Origin: Acidisoma sp. L85
GTDB taxonomy: Bacteria > Pseudomonadota > Alphaproteobacteria > Acetobacterales > Acetobacteraceae
Direction of reading: 5' to 3'
NCBI RefSeq assembly: GCF_009765865.1
Contig: NZ_LMUQ01000076.1
Location: forward strand, 81,876 to 145,875
Length of the DNA stretch: 64,000 nt
Positions 44,757 through 55,224 of the stretch are shown in pieces. Positions within the stretch are counted from its first letter, which is position 1. Each line of letters begins with the position of its first letter. The notes below the pieces were generated by a model. That model searched no databases. It was not told the origin of the DNA and saw only the letters and a program-made list of their open reading frames with translations. The translations under genes and the position numbers were made by a program.

Positions 44757-46808
44757 ATGCCTGAGACGCGGCGCATGGGCCCGGCCGGACCCCCGGCGCG
44801 GCCGCCGGAGACTCGCGCCAATACGCCCAGCTTGAGCGAGCGCGGTTCGCACGCGCCCGGCGCCTGGCCCTTCAACATCCAGCAGCGCAGCGCGGCCAGC
44901 AATACCATGCGGGCCTGGGAGCGCTTCCTCACCGGGGATCCGCTTGCCCTCGCGCCGGAGGGCAATTTCGTCGTCGCCTCCTGGCTGCGCAGCCAGCAGC
45001 TCGGCATCAATCCGCGCGGCCGCGCCGCCCCCCTCGCCGCCCGTGGCGATGCCATGGCCCATCTCCGCCATCGCCATGCCGACCTGCTCGGTGCCGCCTC
45101 GGATGTCTTCGCCAATACCGCCGAACTCTTCGGCGGCTCCCGCTCGCTCATGCTGCTGACCAATGCCGAGGGCATCGTGCTCAATGCCGTCGGTGACCAT
45201 CAGACGCTCGATGACGGGCAGGACATCCACCTCATGCAAGGCGGCGACTGGCGGGAGGATACCGTTGGCACCAATGGCATCGGCACGGCGCTTGCGACCG
45301 GCCGCCCCGCCCAGGTCCATGCCTCGGAGCATTTCTGCGAGGGCATCAAGGCCTGGACCTGCGCCGCCGCTCCGATCTTCGAATTCGGCACCGGCCAAGT
45401 GCTCGGCGTGGTCGATATTTCCGGCCCCTCCACGACCTATCAGCGCAATAATCTCAGCCTCGCGGTCGCGATCGCCCGGCAGATCGAGATGGTGCTCAAC
45501 GAACGCGCCAGCCAGGAGCGTATGCGCCTGCTGGAGGCCTGCCTGGAGCGCACCTCGGCCGCCGATGTCGCGGGTCTCGTGGCGATCGACCGCGCCGGGC
45601 GCCTCGTGCATCGCAGCGGGCGGGTGCCGCCCATGGGGTTGCTCGGCCATCGTCTGCCGGGCCTCGACAACCGCACCCCTGTCGAGGATTGGGCGGCCCT
45701 GCTGCCGGAACCGCTGCGCGCCGACTGGTTCAATGTGATCCGTATCGACGGCCGCACCATCGGCGCGCTGCTGGTGATCCCCAGCCTGTCACATTCCACC
45801 CTGGCCCGCGGCAGCGGGCTCGCGGCGGACCCGGAGCCTCGTTCCGAAGCAACGGAACCCTTCGCCCGTATCATCGGTCATAGTACCAGCATGCAGCGCG
45901 CCCTGGCCCGGGTGCGGCAGCTCGCCGGCAAGCGAGTGCCCGTGCTCATCGAGGGCGAAACCGGCGTCGGCAAGGAGCTTTTCGCCCGCGCCGTCCATGG
46001 CGACCCCGCCGAGGGCCGCCCCTTCGTGGTCTTCAACTGCGGCGCCGTGGTGAAGGATCTACTGGCGAGCGAGCTTTTTGGCCATGTCCGCGGCGCCTTC
46101 ACCGGCGCGAATGCCGGCGGCGCTCTGGGGCGGTTCGAACAGGCCAATGGTGGCACACTCTGCCTCGACGAAATCGGTGAGATGCCGCTCGACCTGCAAT
46201 CCTTCCTGCTGCGGGTGCTGGAGGAAGGCGTGATCTACCGCCTCGGCAGCGGCCAGCCTCGGCAGGTCGATGTGCGGCTGGTGGCGATGACCAATCGCTG
46301 CCTACTCGACGAGGTGAATGCCGGCCGCTTCCGCCGCGACCTCTATCACCGGCTGAGCGTGACCCGCTTGCCGCCGCCGCCGCTGCGCGAGCGGGAGGGC
46401 GATGTCGACCTACTGGTCGATCACTTCAACCGCCAGCTCGCTTTGCGCCACGAGGTACCGCCCCGGATCTTTGGCGAGGCGGTCATGGCGATGCTGCGCA
46501 TCTATGCCTGGCCCGGCAATGTGCGCGAGCTGCGCAATATGGTTGAAAGCCTACTGCTGATGTCCGAACGCGAGGCGGTGACCGAGGAGGAGGCGGCGGC
46601 CCTGCTCGAGGCAGCCCCGGCGCGGCGCGCGCCTGTCTTGGCGGCGCCGGAAAGCGCCCCGGGCGCCAGCCTGGAACAGGCGGAACGCGCGGCCATCGCG
46701 CAGGCGGTGCGCCACTGCCACGGCAACCTCGCCGAGGCGGCGCGTGCCCTACGCATTTCCCGCAGCACGCTCTATCGTAAGATGGAGCGCTACGACCTGA
46801 CTCTGTAA
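44757..46808 (+). CDS. Sigma-54-dependent activator, AcoR/BmoR-like
   Basis: 683 residues. A GAF-type sensory region (about 100-260) contains [20 protein letters not shown] and [17 protein letters not shown], the AcoR/BmoR pattern. The AAA+ domain (about 370-600) has Walker [15 protein letters not shown], the sigma-54 loop GAFTGAN and Walker [15 protein letters not shown]-terminal Fis helix-turn-helix ([20 protein letters not shown]) binds DNA. It lies downstream of the prm operon on the same strand but is separated by 2.1 kb of decayed genes. It is a likely activator of the sigma-54 promoter at 34334. The exact start is uncertain; conserved sequence begins near [11 protein letters not shown]. 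Confidence 0.9.
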   Translation: MPETRRMGPAGPPARPPETRANTPSLSERGSHAPGAWPFNIQQRSAASNTMRAWERFLTGDPLALAPEGNFVVASWLRSQQLGINPRGRAAPLAARGDAMAHLRHRHADLLGAASDVFANTAELFGGSRSLMLLTNAEGIVLNAVGDHQTLDDGQDIHLMQGGDWREDTVGTNGIGTALATGRPAQVHASEHFCEGIKAWTCAAAPIFEFGTGQVLGVVDISGPSTTYQRNNLSLAVAIARQIEMVLNERASQERMRLLEACLERTSAADVAGLVAIDRAGRLVHRSGRVPPMGLLGHRLPGLDNRTPVEDWAALLPEPLRADWFNVIRIDGRTIGALLVIPSLSHSTLARGSGLAADPEPRSEATEPFARIIGHSTSMQRALARVRQLAGKRVPVLIEGETGVGKELFARAVHGDPAEGRPFVVFNCGAVVKDLLASELFGHVRGAFTGANAGGALGRFEQANGGTLCLDEIGEMPLDLQSFLLRVLEEGVIYRLGSGQPRQVDVRLVAMTNRCLLDEVNAGRFRRDLYHRLSVTRLPPPPLREREGDVDLLVDHFNRQLALRHEVPPRIFGEAVMAMLRIYAWPGNVRELRNMVESLLLMSEREAVTEEEAAALLEAAPARRAPVLAAPESAPGASLEQAERAAIAQAVRHCHGNLAEAARALRISRSTLYRKMERYDLTL

Positions 46809-46814
46809 GTCAGG

Positions 46815-46831
46815 CGAGGGCTCCGCCCTCG
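46815..46831 (+). terminator. Short hairpin after the activator gene
   Basis: CGAGGGC-tcc-GCCCTCG starts six bases after the stop codon. GC-rich, no T-tract, so a weak or factor-assisted terminator. Confidence 0.45.
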
Positions 46832-47642
46832 ACCCGCCGGGGCCGGCGGCCGGACCGACCATTGCTAGAAGCATTTTCCTTGAGCCGCGACACCATCCGT
46901 GGGTCGCCGCAAGCTAATGGCTGACCATAAAAGCACCGAAGCTTGGAAAGCCGCGATGACGCGGTCTTTGAGCACTTTGCTGAGGTTAAGAGTTTTTGCT
47001 GAAGTCGAGCATTAACTAAGAACTCGGGTAGGTCCGCCGATCTGGCGCAAGTCTCCGTGGATGCCAATACGGCGACTTGCCCTAACTCTGCAAGATTACA
47101 AGAACATTACCAAAACGGAGCAAATATACTTAGGGATTATATATTATGGCAACCTGACATTCATCATTATCTCCCCCACCATAAATCTGGCGAAATCTAT
47201 GTTCCGCCATCTAATAGGAAGTACTTAGTCTTGCGCGCTAACCAATTTGGTTCGGATTAACCAGCCGGATTTTGCCTCAGCGCGGCGGTTTCCACCTCCT
47301 CCGAAGCTTGGTTTCGTACGCTTCGTCCATCCTGTGAATTTTGGCCTCGTGCAATTTCAATGGTTTGCAAGGGGGCGCCTGACCTCGGCGACAGCGCATT
47401 CATCGCCAAGCCTTTCCTTTTTTGATCTAGCACCGTTTTCTTGCCTGGATTAAGCTAACTAACAATGAGCTGGGAGGACGTTTCGGTCGACCATGTAGAA
47501 GTCAGGCATAGCACTCGCGAATTCTCTCGAGGGCTTACGTTTGAGCGGCATCCTCCCATGCCGTCGCGAACCGTGCCCGCAGTTCAAACCACTCAACCGA
47601 CAGCCGCTCAATCTACTAACCGTCTGCATAGGAATCTGCCCC
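46832..47642. other. AT-rich intergenic gap without a recognised gene
   Basis: About 800 bases. Short open frames (minus 46810-47067; plus 47057-47260) have no family features. The middle (47100-47240) is distinctly AT-rich. The last part should hold the promoter of the RTX-like gene; AGGA lies eight to nine bases before its ATG. Confidence 0.4.
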
Positions 47643-49451
47643 ATGGCTAATTTTGTCTTCGACGGCACCAAGAACGTCACTTTAACTTCGGGCAACGGAT
47701 TTGATCCCGCGACCGATACGGTCAGTATTGCCAATAAAGTCCTGGTCGGCGCCACTTACACGCCATCGCCTGGTCTCACCACCGGCACGGTCGTCTTTAC
47801 CGCGGCAGATGGCGCGACATTGACCCTGAATAATGTCACCCCGGACATCCTCCAAGGTGATGGAACTCTGACGTCCCCCCTGGGCACCGTCACTCTGGGT
47901 CTCACCACGGGCGCAACCACCCTGACCGGAAACCTGTCGGTCGGGTTTGGCCAGGGTGATACCATCGCACAAACTGGCGCTGGGGGCACCGCCTTCGGCG
48001 GTGACGGCGCCAATCCCATCAATGACTCAGCAACCACGGCCGGGCAGCTTATCTATGGCGGAACCGGGATAAACGATTCCATCGACCTGGCTGATTCCAT
48101 CGCCGGCAGCAATTTCGCCGATACGATCTACGGTAACGGCGGCGATGACATCATCGCCGGCGGCGCTGGTGGAGACCAGATCAACGGCGGCGGCGGCGAC
48201 GATACCATCAGCGGCCCCGACAACCTCAACGCTCCGCCCCTGCTCACAGCTTCCTTCACGACTGGCGCGGTCCTCTGGGGAGCCACTGGCGACGACAGCA
48301 TCGATGCCACCGGCTCGACCGCTGGCATCACCATCTTCGGTGGTAGCGGCATCAACGACAGCGCTGATCTGGCCGATACCCTCGTCGGCGGCAGCGGCGC
48401 TGATACTATCTATGGCAATGGTGGCGACGATTCCATCGCCGGTGGCGGCGGCGCCGACTCGATCAATGGCGGCGTCGGCAACGACACAATTTCCGGCAAC
48501 TTCGACGCCACAGGTGCCAGCGGCACCTCCTCGACCGCGATGATCCTCGGCGGCTCCGGCGCCGACAGCATCACCTCGACCGGGCTGCAGGGTGCCACGA
48601 TCTTCGGCGGTAACGGCATCAACGACAGCACCGATGGGGCCGATACCATCACCGGCGGCGTCGGCGCCGATACCATTTACGGCAATGGTGGCGACGACTC
48701 CATTGCTGGCGGCGGCGGGGCTGACTCCATCAACGGCGGCGCTGGCAACGACACAATCTCTGGTGACTTCGACAACGTCGTCTCCTCCGTTTCAGGCGCG
48801 ATGATCTTTGGGGCTACCGGCAGCGACGTCATCGATGCCAGCACAACAACCCAGGCCATCACGATCTTCGGCGGTAGTGGTGTCACCGACAGCGCGGACG
48901 GAGCCGATACCATTCTCGGTGGTGTGGGCTCGGTGACAGGTGCCGGCGCCACGCTTGCCAATACCGTTGCGGATACTATCTACGGCAACGGTGGTGACGA
49001 TGCCATTCTCACCAATGGTGGCGCAGATGTTGTCAATGGCGGTGCCGGCAATGACATCATCTTCGACAGTGGCGTCGGTGCGGCTCAATTGACCGGAGCG
49101 GGCGGCAACAACGTTTTCGCCTTCGAAAATTCGGCTGGCGCTCTCCCCTATGTTGGAACCGTGGCATCACATGCCACGGTAACCGACTTCACACAGGGTT
49201 CTGATCTCCTTGATGTGGGAGAGACGGTGTCTTCGGTTCTGGCTTCCACCAGTGTGGCTGCCCTTTTGGGGACCTCACTTGGTGCTGGGCAGGTCGCCTA
49301 CACGGCCGATGGCAGTGGCAATGAACTGATTGGCTATAACAACACTGGCGCCGCCGGGGCAGCGGCAAACACGTTTGTTGCCCTCGGTAACTCCACTGTC
49401 GCCCTGACGACTTCGGACTTCACGCATGGCACAGCGATTCCGACAGCGTAA
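47643..49451 (+). CDS. RTX-like calcium-binding repeat protein, probable type I secretion substrate
   Basis: 602 residues from the ATG at 47643. An upstream in-frame start would add a basic tail with no features. After ~130 residues of beta-rich sequence come four large modules, each with an INDS-x-DxAD block and the hemolysin-type nonapeptides ADTIYGNGGDD, GGGGADSINGG and GNDTISG, which bind Ca2+ in beta-rolls. There is no N-terminal signal peptide; the last ~100 residues are poor in charge, as in type I secreted proteins, ending FTHGTAIPTA. No ABC exporter lies in the window. It is extracellular or surface-attached, next to glycan genes. Confidence 0.85.
   Translation: MANFVFDGTKNVTLTSGNGFDPATDTVSIANKVLVGATYTPSPGLTTGTVVFTAADGATLTLNNVTPDILQGDGTLTSPLGTVTLGLTTGATTLTGNLSVGFGQGDTIAQTGAGGTAFGGDGANPINDSATTAGQLIYGGTGINDSIDLADSIAGSNFADTIYGNGGDDIIAGGAGGDQINGGGGDDTISGPDNLNAPPLLTASFTTGAVLWGATGDDSIDATGSTAGITIFGGSGINDSADLADTLVGGSGADTIYGNGGDDSIAGGGGADSINGGVGNDTISGNFDATGASGTSSTAMILGGSGADSITSTGLQGATIFGGNGINDSTDGADTITGGVGADTIYGNGGDDSIAGGGGADSINGGAGNDTISGDFDNVVSSVSGAMIFGATGSDVIDASTTTQAITIFGGSGVTDSADGADTILGGVGSVTGAGATLANTVADTIYGNGGDDAILTNGGADVVNGGAGNDIIFDSGVGAAQLTGAGGNNVFAFENSAGALPYVGTVASHATVTDFTQGSDLLDVGETVSSVLASTSVAALLGTSLGAGQVAYTADGSGNELIGYNNTGAAGAAANTFVALGNSTVALTTSDFTHGTAIPTA
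48052..49066 (+). repeat. Four tandem ~270-300-bp modules encoding Ca-binding repeats
   Basis: The block encoding ADTIYGNGGDD starts near 48118, 48400, 48667 and 48970, giving spacings of roughly 282, 267 and 303 bases. Modules 2 and 3 are most alike at DNA and protein level, suggesting recent duplication; module 4 has an insertion (GSVTGAGATLANTV). Confidence 0.8.
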
Positions 49452-49458
49452 CTAGGCT

Positions 49459-49484
49459 AAGGGCGGCTTAGGCCGCCCTTATTT
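49459..49484 (+). terminator. Rho-independent-like terminator of the RTX-like gene
   Basis: AAGGGCGGC-ttag-GCCGCCCTT followed by ATTT, starting eight bases after the stop codon. Confidence 0.8.
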
Positions 49485-49537
49485 CCATCGCGCCCACGTG
49501 GATTGATTCCAAAGGCGCGGTTGGTTGAGGAAAACGC

Positions 49538-49575
49538 AATAAAGGCTTCATCCTTACAAGGATGAAGCCTTTATT
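49538..49575. terminator. Perfect 18-bp inverted repeat, bidirectional terminator-like
   Basis: AATAAAGGCTTCATCCTT (49538-49555) and its exact complement (49558-49575) are separated by two bases. The A-rich left flank and T-rich right end could terminate transcription from either side. It lies between the RTX-like gene and the glycosyltransferase. Confidence 0.65.
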
Positions 49576-49664
49576 CATTATCGTAAGAGCCAGCCCTTCC
49601 TCACGGCGGACGGGCCGTCGATTTCCCTGTCTTCCTCGGCTCGGCAAATCCCGCGGCGAGGCTG

Positions 49665-50918
49665 ATGGCCGCCATAGGTGCCAGCTTGAATATTCTATTT
49701 CTTCACCCGAATATCCCCGGGCAGTTCAAACACTTGGCGCCCGCCTTGGCGCGCGACCCAGCGAATCGCGTGGTCTTCGTCACAAAGCGGGACGGCATCG
49801 ATATCCGCGGCGTGAGGCGCGTCACCTACAAGCCGCCGCGTGAGGTGCATCCCACCACCCATTCCTATTTGCAGCGCTACGAGAATGCAGTCTTGCATGG
49901 CCAGCAGGTCGTCCGCGTTGGGCTAACGCTGCAACAAAAACAGGGGTTTGTCCCGGATCTTGTTGTAGCTCATTCCGGATGGGGCGATTCGCTTTTCGTT
50001 AAAGATGTTTTCCCCGCCGCAAAGCTAGTGAACTACGCGGAATTCTACTATTCCGCCGATGGTGCGGATGCAGGTTTTGGCGAAACCACGCCGCTCGATA
50101 TTGACAAGATTTGCCGTATTCGCGTGCGGAACTCGCATCTGCTTATGGCCTTGCAAAGCTGTGATCGCGCCATCACACCGACGCAATGGCAAAAGGACCG
50201 TCATCCGTCCGATTTTCATCGCAAGCTCTCAGTCATCTTCGACGGCATCGACACTGAGACGATGTGCCCAGACCCGGCGGCACAGTTTACGCTCCCGGAT
50301 GGTCGTCGGTTGACGCGAGAAGACGAGGTCATCACCTACGTCTCCAGGAATCTCGAACCCTATCGGGGCTTTCCCACCTTCATACGTGCGCTTCCGGAAA
50401 TCTTACATCGCCGGCCCTCTGCGCAGGTCATCATCGTCGGCGGCGACGAGGTCTCCTATAGCCCCCCGGCACCGGATGGAAAGACTTGGAAGGACACCAT
50501 GCTGGCGGAGGTCGATCCGGATCTCAGCCGCGTGCATTTCATGGGGCGCGTGACCTACCAGTCCTTCCGGGCGCTCATGCAAATCTCATCGGTGCATATC
50601 TATCTCACGGTGCCCTTCATCCTGTCTTGGTCTTGCGTCGAGGCAATGGCGGCGGGATGTATCATCGTGGGCTCACGCACACCGCCTGTGCAGGAATTTA
50701 TCGAGGACGGACGAAACGGTTTTCTAGTGGATTTCTTCGATCCGGAGGCGCTTGCCAAACAGGTCGATCATGTTTTGACCCATCGGGATAGTCTCGGAAA
50801 CATTCGCGCGCGTGCGCGGGAAACGGTGTTGGCTCAATATAGCTTGGCCGAGTGCTTACCTAGACAACTACGGCTATTTCAGGAAGTCACGGGCAAGAAT
50901 CTAGGCGCTAAGCCGTGA
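49665..50918 (+). CDS. GT4 family glycosyltransferase
   Basis: 417 residues. The N-terminal GT-B lobe starts NILFLHPNIPGQFKHLAPAL and includes VVAHSGWGDSLFVKDVFP and a YAEFYY segment. The C-terminal lobe has ITYVSRNLEPYRGFPTFIRA, QVIIVGGDEVSYS, FMGRVTYQ and the GT4 motif SWSCVEAMAAGCIIVGS. It is a cytoplasmic sugar transferase, probably for a surface glycan. The Sel1 protein gene follows after 16 bases, likely co-transcribed. Confidence 0.88.
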   Translation: MAAIGASLNILFLHPNIPGQFKHLAPALARDPANRVVFVTKRDGIDIRGVRRVTYKPPREVHPTTHSYLQRYENAVLHGQQVVRVGLTLQQKQGFVPDLVVAHSGWGDSLFVKDVFPAAKLVNYAEFYYSADGADAGFGETTPLDIDKICRIRVRNSHLLMALQSCDRAITPTQWQKDRHPSDFHRKLSVIFDGIDTETMCPDPAAQFTLPDGRRLTREDEVITYVSRNLEPYRGFPTFIRALPEILHRRPSAQVIIVGGDEVSYSPPAPDGKTWKDTMLAEVDPDLSRVHFMGRVTYQSFRALMQISSVHIYLTVPFILSWSCVEAMAAGCIIVGSRTPPVQEFIEDGRNGFLVDFFDPEALAKQVDHVLTHRDSLGNIRARARETVLAQYSLAECLPRQLRLFQEVTGKNLGAKP

Positions 50919-50934
50919 TAAAAAGCGTTTCCAG

Positions 50935-52683
50935 ATGAGCAACTTCGTCGACAAGCTGGCCGCACCCTTCTCCAAAGGGGGCAGCATCGGCTATGCCGAT
51001 CGCCTGATCAAAACCGGTAAGACCCAGCGCGCTTTCAGGGTGCTCGCGCGCCGTGCAAGGGCCGGAGAACAGGAAGCTCTCTACCGTGTTGGTTGCGCCT
51101 ATGCGGATGGCATGGGCGTGCCGGTCAATCACGCGAATGCCGCTCATTGGCTCAAGCTTGCCGCCGAAGCCGGCCACCTTGGCGCGAAAGTCAAACTTGC
51201 CGGCCTCTATCTTCATGGCGCGATTCCGATGCAGGGCGATGAGGCACCCATCGCCGATCTCTTCGCGACCCGTATCAAGCTGCAGCCGGATTATGCCAGG
51301 GCGCAATATTGGGCGCAGCTCGCGGCGCAGGAAGGCCAGCCCGATGCGCAGGCCTTGCTCGGCACTGTGCTTTCCCTCGGTCCCGAAGAAATGCGTGACC
51401 AGACCGCGGCCGAGGAATGGTATCGCCGTGCCGCGGCGGGCGGCAGTCCCCAAGGCCATCTCGGCTACGGCCGTGCGCTCATGAGCGGCGAACGCAGCGA
51501 GGCGCGGTTACGCGAAGCCGCCATTCACATGGCCAAGGCCGCCGATGCGGATCTGCCCGTCGCGATCTATCTACTGGGTGTGATGCTTCATCACGGGATT
51601 GGCACGGCGCCCGACCTGCCTCGCGGTGTGCAGCTCTATAAGCGCGCTGCGGAGCTTAATCTTCGCGTGGCCCAAGCGAGCTGGGGTTTGGCGCTCATGC
51701 AAGGTCGCGGCATCAAGCAGGATTTGCTCGCCGGTGAATCCTGGCTGCGCCGTGCAGCTTTGGCGGGGGATGCCGATGCCGCCGCGCGCCTGGGCGATCT
51801 CTACGTCAAGCCTGGTGATCTGCCACCCAATTACGGTGAGGCCGCGATCTGGTTCTCACGTGCGGCAGAAGGCGGCCATGCGGGGGCGGCACGTATGCTT
51901 GGACATCTCTATCTGACGGGTTCCGGCGTGGCCCAGGATGCCGAGGTGGCGAAGCAGTGGTTCCGCTACGCCGCCGAGCGCGGCGACCAAGCGGCCCAGG
52001 TCGAATTCGCGAAGCTCGCGATGAACGACACTGCCTCGCCCGAGGAAAAACTCACCGTACGCGCCTGGTTCGAACAAAGGGCCAAGCAGGGCGATGCTTT
52101 GGCAGCCTATAATTTTGGTGTTTGTCTGGCCCGCGGCGTCGGCGGCGAGCGTGACGATGCCGCGGCTGTTCTCTGGCTGCGTCAGGCCGCTGAGACCGTG
52201 CCGCGGGCGCAATATTGGTACGGGCTCATGCTCGCCCAGGGGCGCGGCGTCGCGGCCGATTTTGTCGAGGCTCGCGCTTGGCATGGCCGGGCAGCTGCGG
52301 CCGGCATTGCAGAGGCCCGCGTCGCCCTGGCGGAGCTTCACCTCGATGGCCGCGGTGGAACCCGCGACCATCCTGCGGCGCTGGAATTATACAAACTCGC
52401 CGCGCAGCAAGGCCATGTCGGCGCGATCTTCGCGCTTGGCGCCATGTATGGTGGCGGACATGAAGTTCCCGCCGATCGCACGATTGCCCAGTCATGGTAC
52501 CTGAAGGCGGCCGAGAAGGGCCATCCGCATGCACAACTCATGCTAGGCCGCTACTTCGCACGCGGCCTAGCGGGACCCACCGATCCGGAAAAAGCCCGGT
52601 TCTGGTTGGAAAAGGCCGCAGCCAATGGCCTTCCGCAAGCCGGACAGGACCTCGCCCAGCTCATGGAGACGTATTCAAGATAG
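50935..52683 (+). CDS. Sel1-like repeat protein
   Basis: 582 residues almost entirely made of Sel1-like helical repeats of about 36 residues, e.g. ALYRVGCAYADGMGVPVNHA-NAAHWLKLAAEAGH, ARMLGHLYLTGSGVAQDAEV-AKQWFRYAAERGD and PHAQLMLGRYFARGLAGPTD. Around 13-14 repeats can be counted. No signal peptide is obvious. Sel1 proteins scaffold protein complexes, and in exopolysaccharide loci they act as regulators or assembly adaptors. Its 3' end overlaps the convergent methyltransferase gene by 9 bases. Confidence 0.9.
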   Translation: MSNFVDKLAAPFSKGGSIGYADRLIKTGKTQRAFRVLARRARAGEQEALYRVGCAYADGMGVPVNHANAAHWLKLAAEAGHLGAKVKLAGLYLHGAIPMQGDEAPIADLFATRIKLQPDYARAQYWAQLAAQEGQPDAQALLGTVLSLGPEEMRDQTAAEEWYRRAAAGGSPQGHLGYGRALMSGERSEARLREAAIHMAKAADADLPVAIYLLGVMLHHGIGTAPDLPRGVQLYKRAAELNLRVAQASWGLALMQGRGIKQDLLAGESWLRRAALAGDADAAARLGDLYVKPGDLPPNYGEAAIWFSRAAEGGHAGAARMLGHLYLTGSGVAQDAEVAKQWFRYAAERGDQAAQVEFAKLAMNDTASPEEKLTVRAWFEQRAKQGDALAAYNFGVCLARGVGGERDDAAAVLWLRQAAETVPRAQYWYGLMLAQGRGVAADFVEARAWHGRAAAAGIAEARVALAELHLDGRGGTRDHPAALELYKLAAQQGHVGAIFALGAMYGGGHEVPADRTIAQSWYLKAAEKGHPHAQLMLGRYFARGLAGPTDPEKARFWLEKAAANGLPQAGQDLAQLMETYSR

Positions 52684-53418
52684 ATGCGAAGCTATATCCT
52701 CGAAAGCTTTCAGCTTGGCCGTGGAAATGACGCCGAGCTCCTCCGATAATTTGTCCAATCCCAGGCTCTCCAGGCTCAACTGGGAGAATTCATCGACGAC
52801 CGCGCGATAGCCGTTCTCCAAAACCCTGGAGGCCGGATCGAGATTGGTGACGAGGATGAGGCCCGTGGGTGGTGCATCCAACGCGATGATATGCAGATCC
52901 GGCCGCATCCTGCGCAGGATGACCGGCACCTTCCAGACATCCCCCGCCCACCAATGCGGATGGCTGGCGTCTTTGCGAATGTCGCTGTCTCTTTCGTAAC
53001 GGCTGGTATAGCGCACATCCGGCGGCAGGCAGTCATGCAGCGCGATGATGGAATGCTTTCCGCAGAGTTTCTCCGTATTATAAAAATCCCGCAGAAGAAA
53101 CTCGAAGAGATGCATACCGTCGAGAAAGGCGAAGTCGATCTCGCCGCCGATGATCGGCGCTATATCGACTGACTTGAAAAACCTGTCGCTCGTCATCTGG
53201 TAGAAGAAGCAGGCTGGCTTCGCGCCGATGATATTCGAGGTAATGTGGAATTTGGGATCGACTGCGACCGAAACACATTTCGACAGGATCAGTGAGCCGC
53301 CGGTGCGGGTGCCGATCTCCAGATAGGAGCGCGGGTCGATGGTCTCATGGATCCGCTTCATCACGTCGTAGTAGTGATCACCTTTGTGATCCTCGATTTG
53401 CGTCACCGCGCCGGGCAT
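52675..53418 (-). CDS. Class I SAM-dependent methyltransferase (Methyltransf_24-like)
   Basis: 247 residues. SYLEIGTRTGGSLILSK is SAM motif I, CVSVAVDPKFHI carries the acidic ribose-binding residue, and IDFAFLDGMHLFEFLLRDF with IALHDCLPPD fits the macrocin/cephalosporin-hydroxylase-type methyltransferases found in glycan clusters. It probably methylates a sugar hydroxyl. It shares direction with the sulfotransferase gene 75 bases upstream. Confidence 0.8.
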   Translation of the reverse strand: MPGAVTQIEDHKGDHYYDVMKRIHETIDPRSYLEIGTRTGGSLILSKCVSVAVDPKFHITSNIIGAKPACFFYQMTSDRFFKSVDIAPIIGGEIDFAFLDGMHLFEFLLRDFYNTEKLCGKHSIIALHDCLPPDVRYTSRYERDSDIRKDASHPHWWAGDVWKVPVILRRMRPDLHIIALDAPPTGLILVTNLDPASRVLENGYRAVVDEFSQLSLESLGLDKLSEELGVISTAKLKAFEDIASHLS

Positions 53419-53493
53419 TGCCTGTCGTCCTGCTGCCTATCGCTCGGAGGTTTGGCACAATCGCCGCGCGGGTCAAGCGCGCGGGAAAAAATC

Positions 53494-55062
53494 TCACCCT
53501 CTGTGTTCGGTGTTGGATCGGGCCGCTTCAGCCTCCGTCCGTATCCCGTTGGGGTCGCCACCCGCCGAATGCCCCAGACTCTCCATCCGCGATCGCACCA
53601 GGATATCGCGACGACGGCGAAGTTTTCGGGGCAGCTGCAGCGTGAGACTCCACCAGACGAGCTTGACGCCGCCCACCAGCCCACGCCTGAAGATGCGCGG
53701 CGTCAACTTGCCGATGCCTCTCATCGGCGCGGTGATCCGCCAGCTCGTCGAGGAGAGATATTTCGCGCGTTCCTGTTGCAACTGCGCTATGCGCACTTCG
53801 GCATTTGACAGCCGAGTCAGCAGAATTACCCCCCTGCTATCCGATTCCGCTTTGGCCTGCTGCAACTCCGCTGCCCAGATCGCATCCTTTTCTCGGGTCT
53901 CTTGGATTTCCTTTTCACGATTCACCAAGCGGTCGGTCAGTGCCCGCGCGCGCCCCTGTTCTTCCGTTAGCTCCGCCTGCCAGGCCGCCAGCTCGGCCTG
54001 TCCCGCGGCGATCACGCTTTGCGCATGCGACACCGCCTGTTCGGCCGCGCTCGCGCGCCGCGCAGCCTCGCCGACATCCCGCTCCAGGTGCTGCACCACG
54101 GTCTCGAGATAGTCGCCGCGTTTTTCCGCATCGCGGCGTTTATCGGCTTCATGCTGCCGCTCGCCCTCCGCCTGACGGCGAGCTTCCACCGCTTTGGCGC
54201 GCCAATGGCTGGCGACCGGCGCGGCACCACGCTCAATATAGGAAAACTCCTTCCTGATATCATCGCAGGCGGCGGCGGGTGAGACACCCTCACGACGCCA
54301 TGCGAGCATGGCCTCGTAAAGCTTCTCGGCCAAGGCGCTTTGCGGTGCGCGCAGATTGGGCACCGCGGCGTCGCGATGATGGCGCAGGTCGCTGTCGAGA
54401 AAGTCGTTAACGTCATCGATGATGCGCGTGGAAAAGGCGGAGAGTTCGATGTCTAGTTCGTCGCGCAGGCGGCGCATTTCAAAAACCCAGTCCTGCAACA
54501 GGTCCTGGTAGAAGATCACGCTTCGCGCCATGCTCCGGCTATGAAGTTCCGCATCCAGCACATGCGACGACCACAGCATGAGACCCTGCTCGACGGACAT
54601 CCTGTCGCGCTTGAGAAGGGAGAGTGCAACCTCGATCGGCGGCCGCATCACGAAGATGGCTTTGCCCGTCGCGCCGACCTCGGCAAGCACCTGATGCCAC
54701 AGCGGCAGAAGGCGACAGACTCTGGGATCCTTCAGCCCCCAAAGCGGCTTGCCGGTGAATTCCTCCCGCACCACCTGGATGATCCGCTCGCGGAATGGCG
54801 CGATGCGAGGGTCGCGGTCCCAGTCCTGCGGCAGAGAGCAGGGGTCGCTCCAATCCGAATCCAACAGGGCGATAATTTCATTATGAATCGGGGCAATCCC
54901 GAAATGCTCGTAGAACCCTTTCGGATTCTCCTTCATGGCCGGCATGAGATTCACGCCGAGATCAACGCCCAGGCGATACAGCACGCCGGTCGTCGCCGAG
55001 GTTCCGCTGCGATGCGATCCGAGCACAAGAATCGCGGTATCGCCAACCTGTCCGTTATTCAT
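53494..55062 (-). CDS. Sulfotransferase-family protein with coiled coil and SWRITxP tag
   Basis: 522 residues from the ATG at 55062; the frame is open for 43 more codons upstream, but that part is Pro/Gly/Arg-rich and lacks the fold. The PAPS 5'-phosphate loop is LGSHRSGTSATT (residues 14-25). WGLKDPRVCRLLPLW and FVMRPPIEVALSL give the 3'-phosphate site. A long coiled coil (about 280-425) follows, then SSTSWRITAPMRGIGKL and a basic, partly hydrophobic tail. It may sulfate a surface glycan. The tag recurs in the large glycosyltransferase at 22661 and, weaker, the FkbM protein. Confidence 0.8.
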   Translation of the reverse strand: MNNGQVGDTAILVLGSHRSGTSATTGVLYRLGVDLGVNLMPAMKENPKGFYEHFGIAPIHNEIIALLDSDWSDPCSLPQDWDRDPRIAPFRERIIQVVREEFTGKPLWGLKDPRVCRLLPLWHQVLAEVGATGKAIFVMRPPIEVALSLLKRDRMSVEQGLMLWSSHVLDAELHSRSMARSVIFYQDLLQDWVFEMRRLRDELDIELSAFSTRIIDDVNDFLDSDLRHHRDAAVPNLRAPQSALAEKLYEAMLAWRREGVSPAAACDDIRKEFSYIERGAAPVASHWRAKAVEARRQAEGERQHEADKRRDAEKRGDYLETVVQHLERDVGEAARRASAAEQAVSHAQSVIAAGQAELAAWQAELTEEQGRARALTDRLVNREKEIQETREKDAIWAAELQQAKAESDSRGVILLTRLSNAEVRIAQLQQERAKYLSSTSWRITAPMRGIGKLTPRIFRRGLVGGVKLVWWSLTLQLPRKLRRRRDILVRSRMESLGHSAGGDPNGIRTEAEAARSNTEHRG

Positions 55063-55224
55063 CGAAATCCCATGCGCGATCGATGCCTCTCCATTTTCCG
55101 GATCTTGCGCGCGATGGGCCGGTGAGGCTCCGTCAGGATTCGGCGTTTTCCAGCTCCTCCCACAAAGCGCCGGGATGTTCAAGAGTTGCACTTCGGATGC
55201 GATGTCACGCGTGCGGCTGATTCA

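Noticed and set aside
44637-45650. 337-aa minus-strand open frame
   Set aside because: His/Gly/Arg-rich shadow of the sigma-54 activator; long antisense frames are expected at this GC content.
48052-49066. CRISPR array or intergenic tandem repeat
   Set aside because: The repeats are long, uneven and keep one open reading frame encoding calcium-binding nonapeptides.
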